64,000 nt of DNA from Chitinibacter sp. FCG-7. Its GTDB lineage: Bacteria > Pseudomonadota > Gammaproteobacteria > Burkholderiales > Chitinibacteraceae. The stretch lies in NCBI RefSeq assembly GCF_040047665.1, contig NZ_CP157355.1, forward strand, positions 496,001 through 560,000, in the 5' to 3' direction. The notes beneath the pieces were generated by a model, which was given only the letters and a program-made list of their open reading frames with translations, was not told the origin of the DNA and searched no databases. Numbering within the stretch: position 1 is the stretch's first letter; the number at the start of each line of letters is the position of its first letter. Positions 36,381 through 47,390 of this stretch are shown here, in pieces. Both the position numbers and the translations under genes were made by a program.

Positions 36381-37220
36381 TTACTGATTGGCTTGAAATG
36401 TTCGCGGTGGCACGCCTTCGATGCTCCGCGCGGGGTCAAACCAGCGTGAGAGCCATTTATAAGTGCGTCGCCACGCATCTTGCGCGGCCTCGGGATCGGC
36501 AATGTCTTCCAGTGCCAGGTGATTGGCAGGCAGATTCAAGGCCTCGTGCTCCAGATTATCGAGCATCAGATCAAAATCATGCCGCGCCTGCGGGTAGCTA
36601 ACCAGATGAAACAGGCTCTGCCCTGACACCATGCTCAGCTCGGTACATTGCTCAATGGGCGTCAAGCCATCCTGCTGTCCGGCCAACAACAAAGTAGGTG
36701 CCGCAACGCGAAAATCAGCGCCCAGCAAAAGTCGGCAATTGGGATAAAACACCGCAGCCGAGCGCAGGCCCGGATTTTTCCGGCCCAGCAGCGCCAGTGC
36801 AGCGCTAGCTCCGCTATCCCAGCCGACCACAGCGATCCGGTTGGGGTCAATTTCGCGCCGCTGCTTCAGCCACTTCACGGCACGTTGCAAATTGTTTGCT
36901 CTGCGCCGCATTTCGGCTTTCTGCTGCTTGATGCTCTGCAGTGCGCATGGCTGCTTACGCCGCCCAGCATCATCGAGCAGTAGCACGCCAAAGTTGAGCT
37001 CCTGCAGCTGGCTACTCATGCGTGCGTAACGAATGGCCAACTGCTGATCACGCGCATACAGACCGCCACAACCATGCATCAGGATAACAGCAGGCGCCTG
37101 CTGGCGATCAGGCGCAAAGTATTGCCCTTTCAGGCCAGACTTACCCAAAGGCGCCGAAGCCGCCAAAGCAAAATGGCTGGTGGCAAAGCAGCAAACCAGC
37201 AGAAAAAGATACTTCATCAA
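36381..37220 (-). CDS. Exported alpha/beta-hydrolase (dienelactone hydrolase-like)
   Basis: 279-aa alpha/beta-hydrolase with an N-terminal signal peptide (about 1-21, ending FALAASA), so probably periplasmic. The oxyanion-type stretch VILMHGCGG is normal. The nucleophile elbow reads VVGWDSGASAAL, so Asp takes the place where Ser or Cys is expected, with Ser one residue later. The likely acid is in LAGQQDGLTP and the catalytic His in QARHDFDL. Substrate unknown. It overlaps the upstream DUF4870 gene by four bases (ATGA). Confidence 0.78.
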   Translation of the reverse strand: MMKYLFLLVCCFATSHFALAASAPLGKSGLKGQYFAPDRQQAPAVILMHGCGGLYARDQQLAIRYARMSSQLQELNFGVLLLDDAGRRKQPCALQSIKQQKAEMRRRANNLQRAVKWLKQRREIDPNRIAVVGWDSGASAALALLGRKNPGLRSAAVFYPNCRLLLGADFRVAAPTLLLAGQQDGLTPIEQCTELSMVSGQSLFHLVSYPQARHDFDLMLDNLEHEALNLPANHLALEDIADPEAAQDAWRRTYKWLSRWFDPARSIEGVPPRTFQANQ

Positions 37221-37555
37221 GCAATCAGACGCAAAGCAAATGGATAACGGTAATATATGCCTTTACTGGCGTTCAGAGCACCCAGCACACTGCAAATGAC
37301 ATTGCAGAACCAGAGCACCAGCACCAACAACCAACCCAGGATAGGTATCCAGCCCAGGACCAAACTCACTAGCATCAGGGTGATCGACCAGTTCAGGGCT
37401 TCCTTGCCTGCATCAAACATAAACTCATCATCTTTTTTCAATACATAGATGACAAGCCCAGGAATAAAGCTGAAGAAAATCGTGAGCAAATAGACCAGCA
37501 CTGCAATATTGCGTGAGTCCTGCGACGGGTGATGAAGGGGTGTGAGATCATGCAT
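37217..37555 (-). CDS. DUF4870 (Tic20-like) membrane protein
   Basis: 112 aa with three hydrophobic helices (about 17-38, 55-72 and 74-95) and the typical DUF4870 pattern: SRNIAVLVYLLTIF, FDAGKEALNWSITLMLV and GKIYRYPFALRLI-like ending. Family function is unknown. It is the first gene of a two-gene unit with the hydrolase. Confidence 0.82.
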   Translation of the reverse strand: MHDLTPLHHPSQDSRNIAVLVYLLTIFFSFIPGLVIYVLKKDDEFMFDAGKEALNWSITLMLVSLVLGWIPILGWLLVLVLWFCNVICSVLGALNASKGIYYRYPFALRLIA

Positions 37556-37759
37556 GCCAGTCTCTCCGAGAGTCTTATTGTTCAGCCAATAAGGCGGTGG
37601 ATTTTACGCCTTATCGCCAGCCAGTTCCAACCTTTCTTGAACTTGGATCAGGCAATCAGTTCAGGAATTCATTTTACGCTGGCTAAGCGTTTGTTTTTGC
37701 ACTAAACCATAGGTGCAGTGCAACAAAAACGCATGAAAACTACGTCAAGGAGCCGGACA

Positions 37760-38551
37760 ATGAGTGATACGATCGACTGTCAAATGAGCAGCACAGGCGT
37801 CGTTACCCTCCGGCTGATTCGCCCCGAAGTATGCAATGCAATCAATGAAATCATGGTGGCCGAGCTGACGGCCACGCTAGCCGCCATCAGCCAGAACCCC
37901 GATGCCCGGGTGCTGGTTTTAACTGGCACCGGCCGTTTTTTCTGCGCCGGCACAGACCATCAGTGGATGCTCAAAGGCAGCCAAGCCGGGCCCGATCATA
38001 ATTTTGAAGATGCACTGCACATTGCCCACCTGCTGCGCACGCTGGATCGCCTGCCAATTCCAACCATCGCCCATATTAACGGGCCAGCCATTGGGATGGG
38101 TATTGGACTGATTTCCTGCTGCGATATGGCCGTCTGCTCACCAGAGAGCTGGTTTTGTATACCCGATACCCGCTTGGGACTGATCCCTGCGGTGTTTGGC
38201 CCGTATGTCATCAATAAAATGGGGAGCAGCGCCGCGCGGCGCTATTTTCTGAGCACGGAGCGTTTTAGCCCCGCAGCCGCACAAGGCCTGGGCCTGATTC
38301 ATGAATGCCCTGCCAGCGATGAGGAAGTAAGCGAACAGGTGGCACAATGGGTTCGTACTATTTTGCACAATAGCCCGCATGCGCTAACCGCAGCCAAACG
38401 CTTTATCACCTCGGTTGAGCACCGCCCAATCGATGACGCCATGCTGTCGGACACCGCGCACCGCATGGCTCACATACGATCACACGAAGAAGCTCAGGCT
38501 GGTCTGGACGCGTATTTAAGGCAGGCCAGCCCGGACTGGGCGCCCAAATAA
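37760..38551 (+). CDS. Enoyl-CoA hydratase/isomerase family protein
   Basis: 263-aa crotonase-fold enzyme. Oxyanion-hole motifs are LTGTGRFFCAGTD and HINGPAIGMGIGLISCCDMA; the usual second catalytic acid position falls in the ESWFCIPDTRLGLIP region. Similar proteins hydrate enoyl-CoAs in fatty-acid or amino-acid breakdown, and the precise substrate is unclear. ATG 37760 with AAGGAG upstream is chosen over an in-frame ATG-like start at 37718. It stands alone and ends at a bidirectional terminator. Confidence 0.85.
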   Translation: MSDTIDCQMSSTGVVTLRLIRPEVCNAINEIMVAELTATLAAISQNPDARVLVLTGTGRFFCAGTDHQWMLKGSQAGPDHNFEDALHIAHLLRTLDRLPIPTIAHINGPAIGMGIGLISCCDMAVCSPESWFCIPDTRLGLIPAVFGPYVINKMGSSAARRYFLSTERFSPAAAQGLGLIHECPASDEEVSEQVAQWVRTILHNSPHALTAAKRFITSVEHRPIDDAMLSDTAHRMAHIRSHEEAQAGLDAYLRQASPDWAPK

Positions 38552-38577
38552 AAAAACCGGCTTTTAGCCGGTTTTTT
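38551..38577. terminator. bidirectional rho-independent terminator
   Basis: AAAAAACCGGCT (38551-38562) and AGCCGGTTTTTT (38566-38577) with a 3-base loop between the convergent hydratase and ppiD genes. The first base overlaps the hydratase stop codon. Confidence 0.92.
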
Positions 38578-38591
38578 TATTTGGCGAGCGA

Positions 38592-40430
38592 TCACTCGGC
38601 CTTTTTGGCCAATTGTTTGCTGTATTGCACCTTGATGTCTTTCTTGATGGCATCCAGATAAGCCGACAATTCAACCTGACCATACATTCTGGACAAATTT
38701 TCATCCATCTTGAATTTATTCTCAGCACTCAACGCAGGCGCCGGGATGGTTTTGCCCACTTTGTAAATCACATAGCCCTTGCCAGCTACATTAGCGCCCA
38801 CATAGGCCTGCTGTTTACTGCTATCAACCTTGAAAATGGCTTTCAAATCACCCTCGGCCACCTCAGGTGCAGCAATACGGCTCAAAGCCTGTGCCTCACC
38901 CCATGCCAGTGCCACTTGAGCCCCCGAATTCAGTGCTTTGAGCTTGGCTTCGCCATCCGTAGCAGCCAGCTTGAGGGCTTTTTCCTGCTTGAGTTTGCTC
39001 ACAATACCGGCAGAGACATCGGCCAATGGCTGAGTCTGAGTAGGCTGGAAGGCCAACACACGTACAGAAACCAGCTGGCCACGGCCCACTTCAATCGCTT
39101 CTGAATTGTGCTTTTTCTTTAGCACATCATCAGTAAATGCAGCTTCAAGCAATTTCGGGTTATTGAGCTGAGGCTCTTGAGCCGCTGTGCGAGTTACCCA
39201 GCCACTTTGTTCGATCTTCAACTTCAGCGCATCAGCCACCGGCTTCAAACTATCTGCCTGCTGATAGACGATTTCGCTGAATTTTTCTGATTGAGACTGG
39301 AATGCAGCCTGGGCTTTTTCCAGTTTCAACTGCTGTTCGATTTGAGGCTTCAGATCGGCAAAATTGGCGCCCTTGATATCATCAAGTTTCAGGATGTGAA
39401 AACCAAAATTGGTTTCAACAATCCCGCTAATCTGACCTTTGCTCATTTTAAAGGCCGCATCTTCAAAAGGCTTAACCATTGCCCCCTTAGCGAAAAAGCC
39501 CAGATCACCGCCATTGGCCGCTGAGCCAGGGTCCTGTGACTTGGCCTTGGCCAGCGTGGCAAATTGCGCCGGATTTTTCTTCACTTCGGCCAGAATCTGT
39601 TCAGCCTGCGCACGCACCTTGGCTTTTTCTTCGGCTTTCATCTCTTTGGCTGCATTGAGCAGGATGTGGCTGACTTTGCGTTCTTCTTTGGCAATATCAG
39701 CTTTATGCTCGTCAAAGTATTTCTGAATTTCGGCATCGCTCACCACTTGCTGCGCAGCCAGATCAGCCTGCGAGAAAGTGACGTATTCAAGCTTAACCCG
39801 GTCAGGCGATTTAAATTGCGCCTGATTCGCATCGTAGTATTGCTTGATTTCAGCGTCACTCACGGTCACTTGGGACAGGTATAGTTCTGGAGACAGAACA
39901 GCAGAAGAGACTTCGCGCTTCTCGCCCATCAGGGTATTAAGACGCTGCATCTGTGAATTTGACACGAAACCGGTCTGCATCACGCCATCCATCAGCTGGC
40001 GCAAAATCAGGTCTTGCTTAACTTTCTCTTCAAACTGGGCAGGAGACATTTGTTGTGAGGCCAGCATTTCCTGATAGCGCTTGGCATCAAACTTGCCATC
40101 GACCTGAAATGCAGGAATGGCCGCAATGGCGTCGCGCAATACAGCATCGGGCACAGCGAGGCGCAGCTCGCGGGCTTTTTCCTGTAGCAACTGCTGACGA
40201 ACCAGTTGTTCGATAACCATCGGCTTCATTTCATCTGGCACAGCCTGATTGCCAATGGCCTGCGCCAGCTCACGCTCAGTGATCCGCGACTTGCCCACTT
40301 TAGCCAGATAGTCGTCGCCCTGCCCCATCGCTTCATAGCCACTAAAGCCAATACCGACAACGAGACCGACAGAAATCAGACCCAGAATTACCTGAACAGC
40401 GGTTTTATTATTGTGTACAAAATCAAACAT
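38592..40430 (-). CDS. ppiD: Periplasmic folding chaperone PpiD (SurA-like peptidyl-prolyl isomerase)
   Basis: 612-aa inner-membrane-anchored chaperone. A single N-terminal helix (about 12-32) is followed by a SurA_N-like region, one parvulin domain (about 255-355; KVSHILLNA, SQDPGSAANGGDLGFFAKG, NFGFHILKL) and a C-terminal domain. PpiD assists outer-membrane and periplasmic proteins as they leave the Sec channel. Placement after hupB is as in E. coli, but here a tRNA-Asp gene lies between the two. Confidence 0.94.
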   Translation of the reverse strand: MFDFVHNNKTAVQVILGLISVGLVVGIGFSGYEAMGQGDDYLAKVGKSRITERELAQAIGNQAVPDEMKPMVIEQLVRQQLLQEKARELRLAVPDAVLRDAIAAIPAFQVDGKFDAKRYQEMLASQQMSPAQFEEKVKQDLILRQLMDGVMQTGFVSNSQMQRLNTLMGEKREVSSAVLSPELYLSQVTVSDAEIKQYYDANQAQFKSPDRVKLEYVTFSQADLAAQQVVSDAEIQKYFDEHKADIAKEERKVSHILLNAAKEMKAEEKAKVRAQAEQILAEVKKNPAQFATLAKAKSQDPGSAANGGDLGFFAKGAMVKPFEDAAFKMSKGQISGIVETNFGFHILKLDDIKGANFADLKPQIEQQLKLEKAQAAFQSQSEKFSEIVYQQADSLKPVADALKLKIEQSGWVTRTAAQEPQLNNPKLLEAAFTDDVLKKKHNSEAIEVGRGQLVSVRVLAFQPTQTQPLADVSAGIVSKLKQEKALKLAATDGEAKLKALNSGAQVALAWGEAQALSRIAAPEVAEGDLKAIFKVDSSKQQAYVGANVAGKGYVIYKVGKTIPAPALSAENKFKMDENLSRMYGQVELSAYLDAIKKDIKVQYSKQLAKKAE

Positions 40431-40521
40431 GAACGACGAACTCCTGCTTTATGTGCGCGTTATCATGCCAGATTGCATGACTTATGTCTGTAAGAGAAGC
40501 AATATTCTGCGCATAAAACAA

Positions 40522-40546
40522 AAGGGCAAACTTGACGTTTGCCCTT
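40522..40546 (-). terminator. terminator of tRNA-Asp
   Basis: AAGGGCAAAC (40522-40531)/GTTTGCCCTT (40537-40546), 10-bp stem with 5-base loop. On the minus strand it is followed by TTTTGTTTTA, just after the tRNA-Asp 3' end. Confidence 0.88.
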
Positions 40547-40553
40547 GAGATTT

Positions 40554-40630
40554 TGGCGGAGTGGACGGGACTCGAACCCGCGACCCCCGGCGTGACAGGC
40601 CGGTATTCTAACCAACTGAACTACCACTCC
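40554..40630 (-). tRNA. tRNA-Asp (GTC)
   Basis: A 77-nt cloverleaf on the minus strand including an encoded CCA. Acceptor GGAGTGG pairs with CCACTCC, D-loop GTTCAGTTGGTTAGAAT, anticodon loop CTGTCAC (anticodon GTC), T-arm GCGGGTTCGAGTCCCGT. The 49-base gap to the hupB stop has no terminator and no clear promoter, so it may be transcribed with hupB. Confidence 0.96.
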
Positions 40631-40679
40631 AATCAGCGGATCAGCAACGATGGTGCGCTGACCCAGCTCGACAATTCAA

Positions 40680-40952
40680 TTATTGAACTGCGTCTTTCAA
40701 CGATTTGCCAGCGCGGAATTTTGGCTGTTTAGCAGCAGCGATCTTGATTGACTCGCCAGTGCGTGGATTACGACCAGTGCGCTCTTCACGTTCTGAAACG
40801 TAGAAAGAACCAAAACCAACCAGCGTCACTTCCTGACCGCTTTTAAGCGCGTTGGAGATCGCTTCTACGGTTGCATCCAGCGCTTTGCCAGCAGCAGCTT
40901 TAGACAGACCTGCTGATTCAGCGATTGCATCGATGAGTTCCGATTTATTCAC
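40680..40952 (-). CDS. hupB: DNA-binding protein HU (HupB)
   Basis: 90-aa histone-like protein: [40 protein letters not shown] and the beta-arm tip [11 protein letters not shown] are all standard. Binds DNA as a dimer and bends it. Position after lon and before ppiD is conserved with E. coli. Its own strong sigma-70 promoter starts directly behind the lon stop codon. Confidence 0.96.
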   Translation of the reverse strand: MNKSELIDAIAESAGLSKAAAGKALDATVEAISNALKSGQEVTLVGFGSFYVSEREERTGRNPRTGESIKIAAAKQPKFRAGKSLKDAVQ

Positions 40953-41006
40953 TTACATCCCCTTTCTATTTTGATTAGATGAATCTGGTTGGTGCATTGC
41001 TTGATG

Positions 41007-41036
41007 TTTATATCAAGACCGCAAAATAAGTGTCAA
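41007..41036 (-). promoter_or_regulatory. sigma-70 promoter of hupB
   Basis: On the minus strand TTGACA (41031-41036), an 18-base spacer and TATAAA (41007-41012). The -35 is perfect and abuts the lon stop at 41037. The resulting leader of about 45-50 bases contains AAAGGGGAT before the hupB start. Confidence 0.8.
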
Positions 41037-43451
41037 TTAATGCTTGAGACTGTGTTGGTTTGTATCAACGTTTGTCCCGGCAATGGCTTCATCTGCCGGG
41101 GTGTCGGCAGGTGTTGCAACTGGCATGCGTTCAAGCGCGTAGGCCAACACCTCATCAAACCACTTGACCGGATGAATAGCAAGGCCTCGCTTCACATTTT
41201 CCGGTATTTCGATCAAGTCTTTGACGTTTCCTTCCGGAATCAGTACCTGCTTGATGCCACCACGGTGGGCCGCCAGCAGTTTTTCCTTCAAGCCACCGAT
41301 GGGCAAGACTTCGCCACGCAGCGTAATTTCACCGGTCATCGCCACATCGCAACGGACGGGTATACCCGTCAACACCGATGTCAGCGCCGTCGCTATGCCA
41401 ATACCCGCCGACGGGCCGTCTTTCGGCGTCGCACCTTCAGGCAAGTGGATATGCATATCGTTTTTCTGGTAGAACTCGGGATCAATCCCCAAGCTCACCG
41501 CGCGTGAACGCACCACCGACAGCGCAGCCTGGATCGACTCTTGCATTACGTCGCCGAGCTTACCAGTCTGGATCATTTTGCCTTTACCCGGCAATTTCAC
41601 CGTCTCAATCGTCAGCAATTCACCGCCCACTTCCGTCCACGCCAAACCAGTTACCTGACCGATCTGGTTTTTCTGCTCGGCAACGCCAAAGTCATAACGA
41701 TGAACACCCAGGTATTTATCCAGATTCTTCGCATTAATCACCACTTTCTTATCAGATGGTTTCAGCAGCAGGGCTTTGACCACTTTGCGGCACAGCTTGG
41801 CGATTTCGCGATCAAGGCTACGCACACCGGCTTCGCGGGTGTAGTAGCGGATAATGTCGCGTACTGCGGTATCAGCAATCTGCAATTCTCCCTCAGCCAC
41901 ACCATTGTTCTTCATCTGCTTAGGCACGAGGTATTTCAGCGCGATATTCACTTTTTCGTCCTCGGTGTAACCCGATAGACGAATAATCTCCATCCGATCC
42001 AATAATGGCGCAGGGATATTCAGTGAATTAGCCGTGGCCACAAACATCACGTCCGATAAATCATAATCAACTTCGAGATAGTGATCGCTAAACGAATGGT
42101 TTTGTTCGGGATCGAGCACCTCAAGCAAGGCCGACGATGGATCACCACGGAAGTCGCTACCGAGCTTATCCACTTCATCCAACAAGAACAGCGGGTTTTT
42201 CACGCCGACCTTGGTCATGCTCTGCAAGATTTTGCCTGGCATCGAGCCGATGTAAGTACGGCGATGGCCACGGATTTCAGCCTCATCGCGTACGCCACCC
42301 AAGGCCATGCGCACAAACTTGCGATTAGTAGCGCGGGCAATGCTCTCGCCCAGCGAGGTTTTACCCACCCCTGGCGGGCCTACCAGGCACAAAATCGGGC
42401 CTTTGAGTTTTTCAACACGGGTCTGTACTGCGAGGTACTCAACAATCCGTTCTTTGACCTTTTCCAGACCATAGTGATCGGCATCGAGCACCGTATCAGC
42501 TTCGGCCAAGTCTTTGCTGATCTTGGTTTTTTTCTTCCACGGCAAGGCCAAAATGGTGTCGATATAGTTACGCACCACCGTCGCTTCGGCCGACATCGGA
42601 GACATCATGCGCAGCTTTTTCAGCTCGCCTTCGGTTTTTTCGCGCGCCTCTTTGCTCATACCGGCAGTTTTGATGCGCTTTTCCAGCTCGTCCAGATCGG
42701 CGTTTTCATCGAGTTCGCCCAGCTCTTTCTGGATGGCTTTAACTTGCTCATTCAGATAATACTCGCGCTGACTTTTCTCCATCTGACGTTTCACACGGCC
42801 ACGGATGCGTTTTTCCACTTGCAAGATATCGAGCTCGGATTCGAGCTGTTTGAGCAAATGATCCATCCGCGCAGCAACGTCTTCCATTTCCAGCACGGAT
42901 TGCTTTTGCTCAAGCTTGAGCGGCAAGTGAGCTGCCACAGTATCAGCCAGACGACCAGCAGTTTCAATTCCGGCCAATGAGGACAAGATTTCTGGCGGGA
43001 TTTTTTTATTCAGTTTTACATACTGATCAAACTGTGCCAGCAAAGTACGGCGCATCGCTTCGGTTTCGTTGCTGTCTTCCGGCGCTGGCGCTTGTGGCGT
43101 TGCCGTCACACGATAAAAACCGTCGTCGTCCAGCAACTCTTCGACCACCGCACGTTGCAAGCCTTCAACCAGTACTTTGACGGTGCCATCGGGCAATTTT
43201 AGCAATTGCAATACCGTCGCCACCGTGCCAATCGGGTAAATATCGGCAAAGCTGGGCTCATCCTTGGCCGCATTTTTTTGCGCCACCAGCAAGATGTGCT
43301 TGCCCGACTCCATCGCGGCTTCGAGTGCTTTAATTGATTTGGGGCGTCCCACGAACAATGGAATCACCATATGCGGGAATACAACCACATCGCGCAATGG
43401 CAGGACGGGGAATGAGGTTGATTCTGCGGGTAGTAATGAGTGTTCGGACAT
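41037..43451 (-). CDS. lon: ATP-dependent protease La (Lon)
   Basis: 804-aa LonA. N-terminal substrate domain (about 10-205), coiled coil, AAA+ module with Walker [16 protein letters not shown] and Walker [13 protein letters not shown], and C-terminal Ser/Lys protease domain with catalytic Ser in PKDGPSAGI. Degrades damaged and regulatory proteins. The last 25 residues ([20 protein letters not shown]) are a low-complexity tail. Gene order clpP-clpX-lon-hupB is conserved. Confidence 0.97.
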   Translation of the reverse strand: MSEHSLLPAESTSFPVLPLRDVVVFPHMVIPLFVGRPKSIKALEAAMESGKHILLVAQKNAAKDEPSFADIYPIGTVATVLQLLKLPDGTVKVLVEGLQRAVVEELLDDDGFYRVTATPQAPAPEDSNETEAMRRTLLAQFDQYVKLNKKIPPEILSSLAGIETAGRLADTVAAHLPLKLEQKQSVLEMEDVAARMDHLLKQLESELDILQVEKRIRGRVKRQMEKSQREYYLNEQVKAIQKELGELDENADLDELEKRIKTAGMSKEAREKTEGELKKLRMMSPMSAEATVVRNYIDTILALPWKKKTKISKDLAEADTVLDADHYGLEKVKERIVEYLAVQTRVEKLKGPILCLVGPPGVGKTSLGESIARATNRKFVRMALGGVRDEAEIRGHRRTYIGSMPGKILQSMTKVGVKNPLFLLDEVDKLGSDFRGDPSSALLEVLDPEQNHSFSDHYLEVDYDLSDVMFVATANSLNIPAPLLDRMEIIRLSGYTEDEKVNIALKYLVPKQMKNNGVAEGELQIADTAVRDIIRYYTREAGVRSLDREIAKLCRKVVKALLLKPSDKKVVINAKNLDKYLGVHRYDFGVAEQKNQIGQVTGLAWTEVGGELLTIETVKLPGKGKMIQTGKLGDVMQESIQAALSVVRSRAVSLGIDPEFYQKNDMHIHLPEGATPKDGPSAGIGIATALTSVLTGIPVRCDVAMTGEITLRGEVLPIGGLKEKLLAAHRGGIKQVLIPEGNVKDLIEIPENVKRGLAIHPVKWFDEVLAYALERMPVATPADTPADEAIAGTNVDTNQHSLKH

Positions 43452-43472
43452 TGTGTTATGACCTGATCGAGG

Positions 43473-43496
43473 ATATAGGAATAATATGCGGTCAAG
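43473..43496 (-). promoter_or_regulatory. candidate heat-shock (sigma-32) promoter of lon
   Basis: On the minus strand CTTGAC (43491-43496), 11 bases, then CCTATAT (43473-43479). This resembles the sigma-32 boxes CTTGAA and CCCATNT with one mismatch in each, about 22 bases before the lon start. lon is heat-shock controlled in related bacteria, so the match is plausible but not conclusive. Confidence 0.4.
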
Positions 43497-43530
43497 CAGC
43501 GATTAATTCAATCGCTGCACAAAAAAACAT

Positions 43531-43569
43531 ACGCCCAGCCATAATCGATCAACGATTATGGCTGGGCGT
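43531..43569 (-). terminator. strong terminator after clpX
   Basis: A perfect 17-bp stem (ACGCCCAGCCATAATCG at 43531-43547, its complement at 43553-43569) with a 5-base loop. On the minus strand it is followed by ATGTTTTTTT. It separates clpX from lon. Confidence 0.93.
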
Positions 43570-43580
43570 GGGGTATAGCC

Positions 43581-44852
<1,272 letters not shown>

Positions 44853-44904
44853 ACACAGCTATTTCCGAATTTCAAAACAAGCAGAAACAATTAGAGAAGA
44901 AAAA

Positions 44905-44925
44905 GCCGCCAGTGATGCTGGCGGC
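44905..44925 (-). terminator. terminator between clpP and clpX
   Basis: GCCGCCAG (44905-44912)/CTGGCGGC (44918-44925) with a 5-base loop; on the minus strand it is followed by TTTTTCTTC. It would reduce read-through from clpP into clpX. Confidence 0.85.
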
Positions 44926-44947
44926 CTCAATATATCTGACTCAGGAA

Positions 44948-45577
44948 TTAACCTGCCAGTGCAGCTCGCGATACCAGTACCTGATCCACGAGGCCGTAAG
45001 CTTGCGCTTCGTCGGCATTCATGAAGTTATCGCGGTCGGTATCACGTTCAATCGTTTCCAGGCTTTGGCCTGTATGGTTGGCCAGCAACTCATTGAGGGT
45101 GCGCTTGGTTTTCAGCAATTCACGCGCATGGATTTCAATGTCCGACGCCTGACCTTGCAGACCGCCAATCAGCGGCTGGTGGATCATGATGCGCGAATTA
45201 GGCAGAGAAAAACGCTTGCCCTTGGTGCCACCCGACAACAGGAAGGCGCCCATCGAAGCAGCCATCCCTACGCACAGCGTTGAGACATCCGGCTTGATGA
45301 ACTTCATCGTGTCATAAATGGCCATACCCGCCGTCACCGAACCACCTGGCGAATTGATATAGAGGGAGATGTCCTTATCCGGGTTTTCTGATTCAAGGAA
45401 CAACAACTGCGCCACGATCAGATTGGCCATCTGGTCATTGACCGGCCCGACCAGAAAAATGACCCGCTCTTTGAGCAAGCGTGAATAAATATCGTATGCA
45501 CGCTCACCACGGCCGCTTTGTTCAACGACCATCGGCACCAAACCAATATTTTGCGGATCAAATTCCATATCAGACAC
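44948..45577 (-). CDS. clpP: ATP-dependent Clp protease proteolytic subunit ClpP
   Basis: 209-aa serine peptidase subunit. Catalytic Ser in [12 protein letters not shown], His in [11 protein letters not shown] and the Asp in the DRDNFM region complete the triad. It forms a double heptamer that works with ClpX. It follows tig by 33 bases and is probably co-transcribed with it. Confidence 0.97.
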   Translation of the reverse strand: MSDMEFDPQNIGLVPMVVEQSGRGERAYDIYSRLLKERVIFLVGPVNDQMANLIVAQLLFLESENPDKDISLYINSPGGSVTAGMAIYDTMKFIKPDVSTLCVGMAASMGAFLLSGGTKGKRFSLPNSRIMIHQPLIGGLQGQASDIEIHARELLKTKRTLNELLANHTGQSLETIERDTDRDNFMNADEAQAYGLVDQVLVSRAALAG

Positions 45578-45610
45578 CCTACCCCTAAATGAATTGCTTA
45601 AAGCTCAAGC

Positions 45611-46912
45611 TTATTGCTGACCCATCAATTCGTCAAAAGCAACGGCTTGTTCTGTTACTTTTGCTTTTGACAGTACGAACTCAACCACATTGTCTTCCAA
45701 AGCCATATTGGTTGGCGCAGCCAGACGCTCTGGGCTAGCGTAGTACCAAGCCACAACTTCAGCCGGATCTTCGTAGTTTTGTGCCAGATCTTCAACGATG
45801 GCTTTCACTTGTTCTGGTGTTGCTTCCAGTTTCTCAGCTTTAACCAGCTCAGACAAAGTCAGGCCAAGGTGAACGCGGCGTTTGGCTTGCGCTTCAAACA
45901 GCGCAGGGTTGAACGGCACGGTCGCTGGATCGATACCGCGGGCTTTCAAGTCGCCTTGCGCGCCTTCAACCAGACGGCCGATTTCCATAGAAACCAGTGA
46001 TTTTGGCAGCTCGATTGGCGTCGCGTCGATCACGGCAGTCAAAGCAGATTCTTTAACGCGTGATTTCAAACGGAAGCGCACTTCACGCTCCAGATTGGCT
46101 TTCACTTCAGCGCGCATTTTGGCTACATCGCCATCGGCAATGCCCAGGCTCTTGGCAAATTCAGCATCGACTTCTGGCAAGATTGCAGCAGCCACGTTTT
46201 TCACAGTGATGGCGAACACGGCAGTTTTGCCTGCAACGTCTTTACCGTGGTATTCAGCAGGGAAATTAACGGTAACGTCTTTCGTTTCACCTTCTTCCAT
46301 GCCAACCACACCCGCCTCGAAGTCTGGCAGCATCTGACCTTTACCGATCAGGAAAGCGTAGTTTTCTGAAGAACCACCAGCGAATACTTCGCCGTCAATC
46401 GAACCTTTGAAATCGATAATCACGCGATCGCCATCAGCCGCGGCACGCTCTACGCGCTCGTAACGGGTACGCTGGCTGCGCAGGATGTTCACGGTTTGAT
46501 CAACTTCAGCGTCGCCCACAGTCAGCGTTGGTTTTTGCAACTCAACACCCGTCAAATCGCCCAGTTGAACTTCTGGATAAACTTCAAACGTTGCCGCAAA
46601 TTCAAAGTCACCGCCTTCGGCAGTTTCTTTTGGCTCGAAACGTGGGTAGCCCGCAACTTGCAGATTTTGCGCGACTACAGCTTCACCGAAGCTGCGCTCT
46701 ACTGTTTCACCCAATACTTCTTCCTGAATGCGGAAACCGTAGGTCTGGAAAACCACTTTCAAAGGCGCTTTACCTGGACGGAAACCGTCGATTTTGGCTG
46801 TTTTAGCTACACGTTTCAGGCGTGCATCAACTTGCTTGCTGATTTCTTCACGTGGAACGGCAATTGACAGGCGACGCTCAAGGGCGCTCAAAGTTTCCAA
46901 TTGTGCTTGCAT
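45611..46912 (-). CDS. tig: Trigger factor
   Basis: 433-aa ribosome-associated chaperone: N-terminal ribosome-binding domain (ALERRLSIAVPREEI, IDGFRPGKAPLK with the FRxGKxP ribosome-docking signature), FKBP-type isomerase domain (about 160-245, VIIDFKGSIDGEVFAGG) and a helical C-terminal substrate cradle. Start 46912 has GAGGAA upstream; the open frame continues to 46999 but those codons do not look like Tig. First gene of tig-clpP. Confidence 0.96.
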   Translation of the reverse strand: MQAQLETLSALERRLSIAVPREEISKQVDARLKRVAKTAKIDGFRPGKAPLKVVFQTYGFRIQEEVLGETVERSFGEAVVAQNLQVAGYPRFEPKETAEGGDFEFAATFEVYPEVQLGDLTGVELQKPTLTVGDAEVDQTVNILRSQRTRYERVERAAADGDRVIIDFKGSIDGEVFAGGSSENYAFLIGKGQMLPDFEAGVVGMEEGETKDVTVNFPAEYHGKDVAGKTAVFAITVKNVAAAILPEVDAEFAKSLGIADGDVAKMRAEVKANLEREVRFRLKSRVKESALTAVIDATPIELPKSLVSMEIGRLVEGAQGDLKARGIDPATVPFNPALFEAQAKRRVHLGLTLSELVKAEKLEATPEQVKAIVEDLAQNYEDPAEVVAWYYASPERLAAPTNMALEDNVVEFVLSKAKVTEQAVAFDELMGQQ

Positions 46913-47390
46913 GACCAGATATTCCTCACAGGTGTTCCGGATGGGATCACCCGGCAATAGACTTGGATATTTCTTATATTTGAAAACGTTCGACAGCAAG
47001 GGCTGTAGATCGGCTGCAAATCAGGCACATTCGGTGCATTCAGCAGCGCTATGCGCAAACGCCAATGGCAGCGCGCATCAATCCAGCCTCAACAGCCATA
47101 CAAACCAAAGATGGCGAATTTAACACAAAAGAATGCCGACACCAAGACCAAACCGGAAGGTTTTTGTTGGCAACAAGTCAGATAATCCGGCGAAAAAAAG
47201 CTCATCTTCAAGCCCAATTCACGCGGCAAAAATCACCTACCAAGCCCATCCATTGAATCGGTTCAGCACCACGGCTTGTCAGGCCGAGCCAGCAGTCGCA
47301 TCCGGCCCACAACCACGCTCAAATCTGCCAAGATAGCTCACAGCGGGTGCTATAGTGGCGCTTTACATCCCAGCCAGGTGGAAATTGCTC
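46913..47390. other. 478-bp intergenic region, tig and PsiF-like gene divergent
   Basis: No convincing gene. Short open frames here lack ribosome-binding sites and show no protein-like composition. It should hold the tig promoter (minus strand, AT-rich near 46965-46985) and the promoter of the secreted-repeat gene (GCTATAGT near 47349 is a possible -10). No tRNA or known small RNA was recognised. Confidence 0.5.

Noticed and set aside
41355-41372. GGGTATACCC palindrome inside lon
   Set aside because: Lies in coding sequence, lacks the about 40-base interior of the intergenic family and is likely chance.
47065-47336. Short open frames in the tig/PsiF-like intergenic region
   Set aside because: No ribosome-binding sites and protein-like composition is absent; two overlap each other in different frames.
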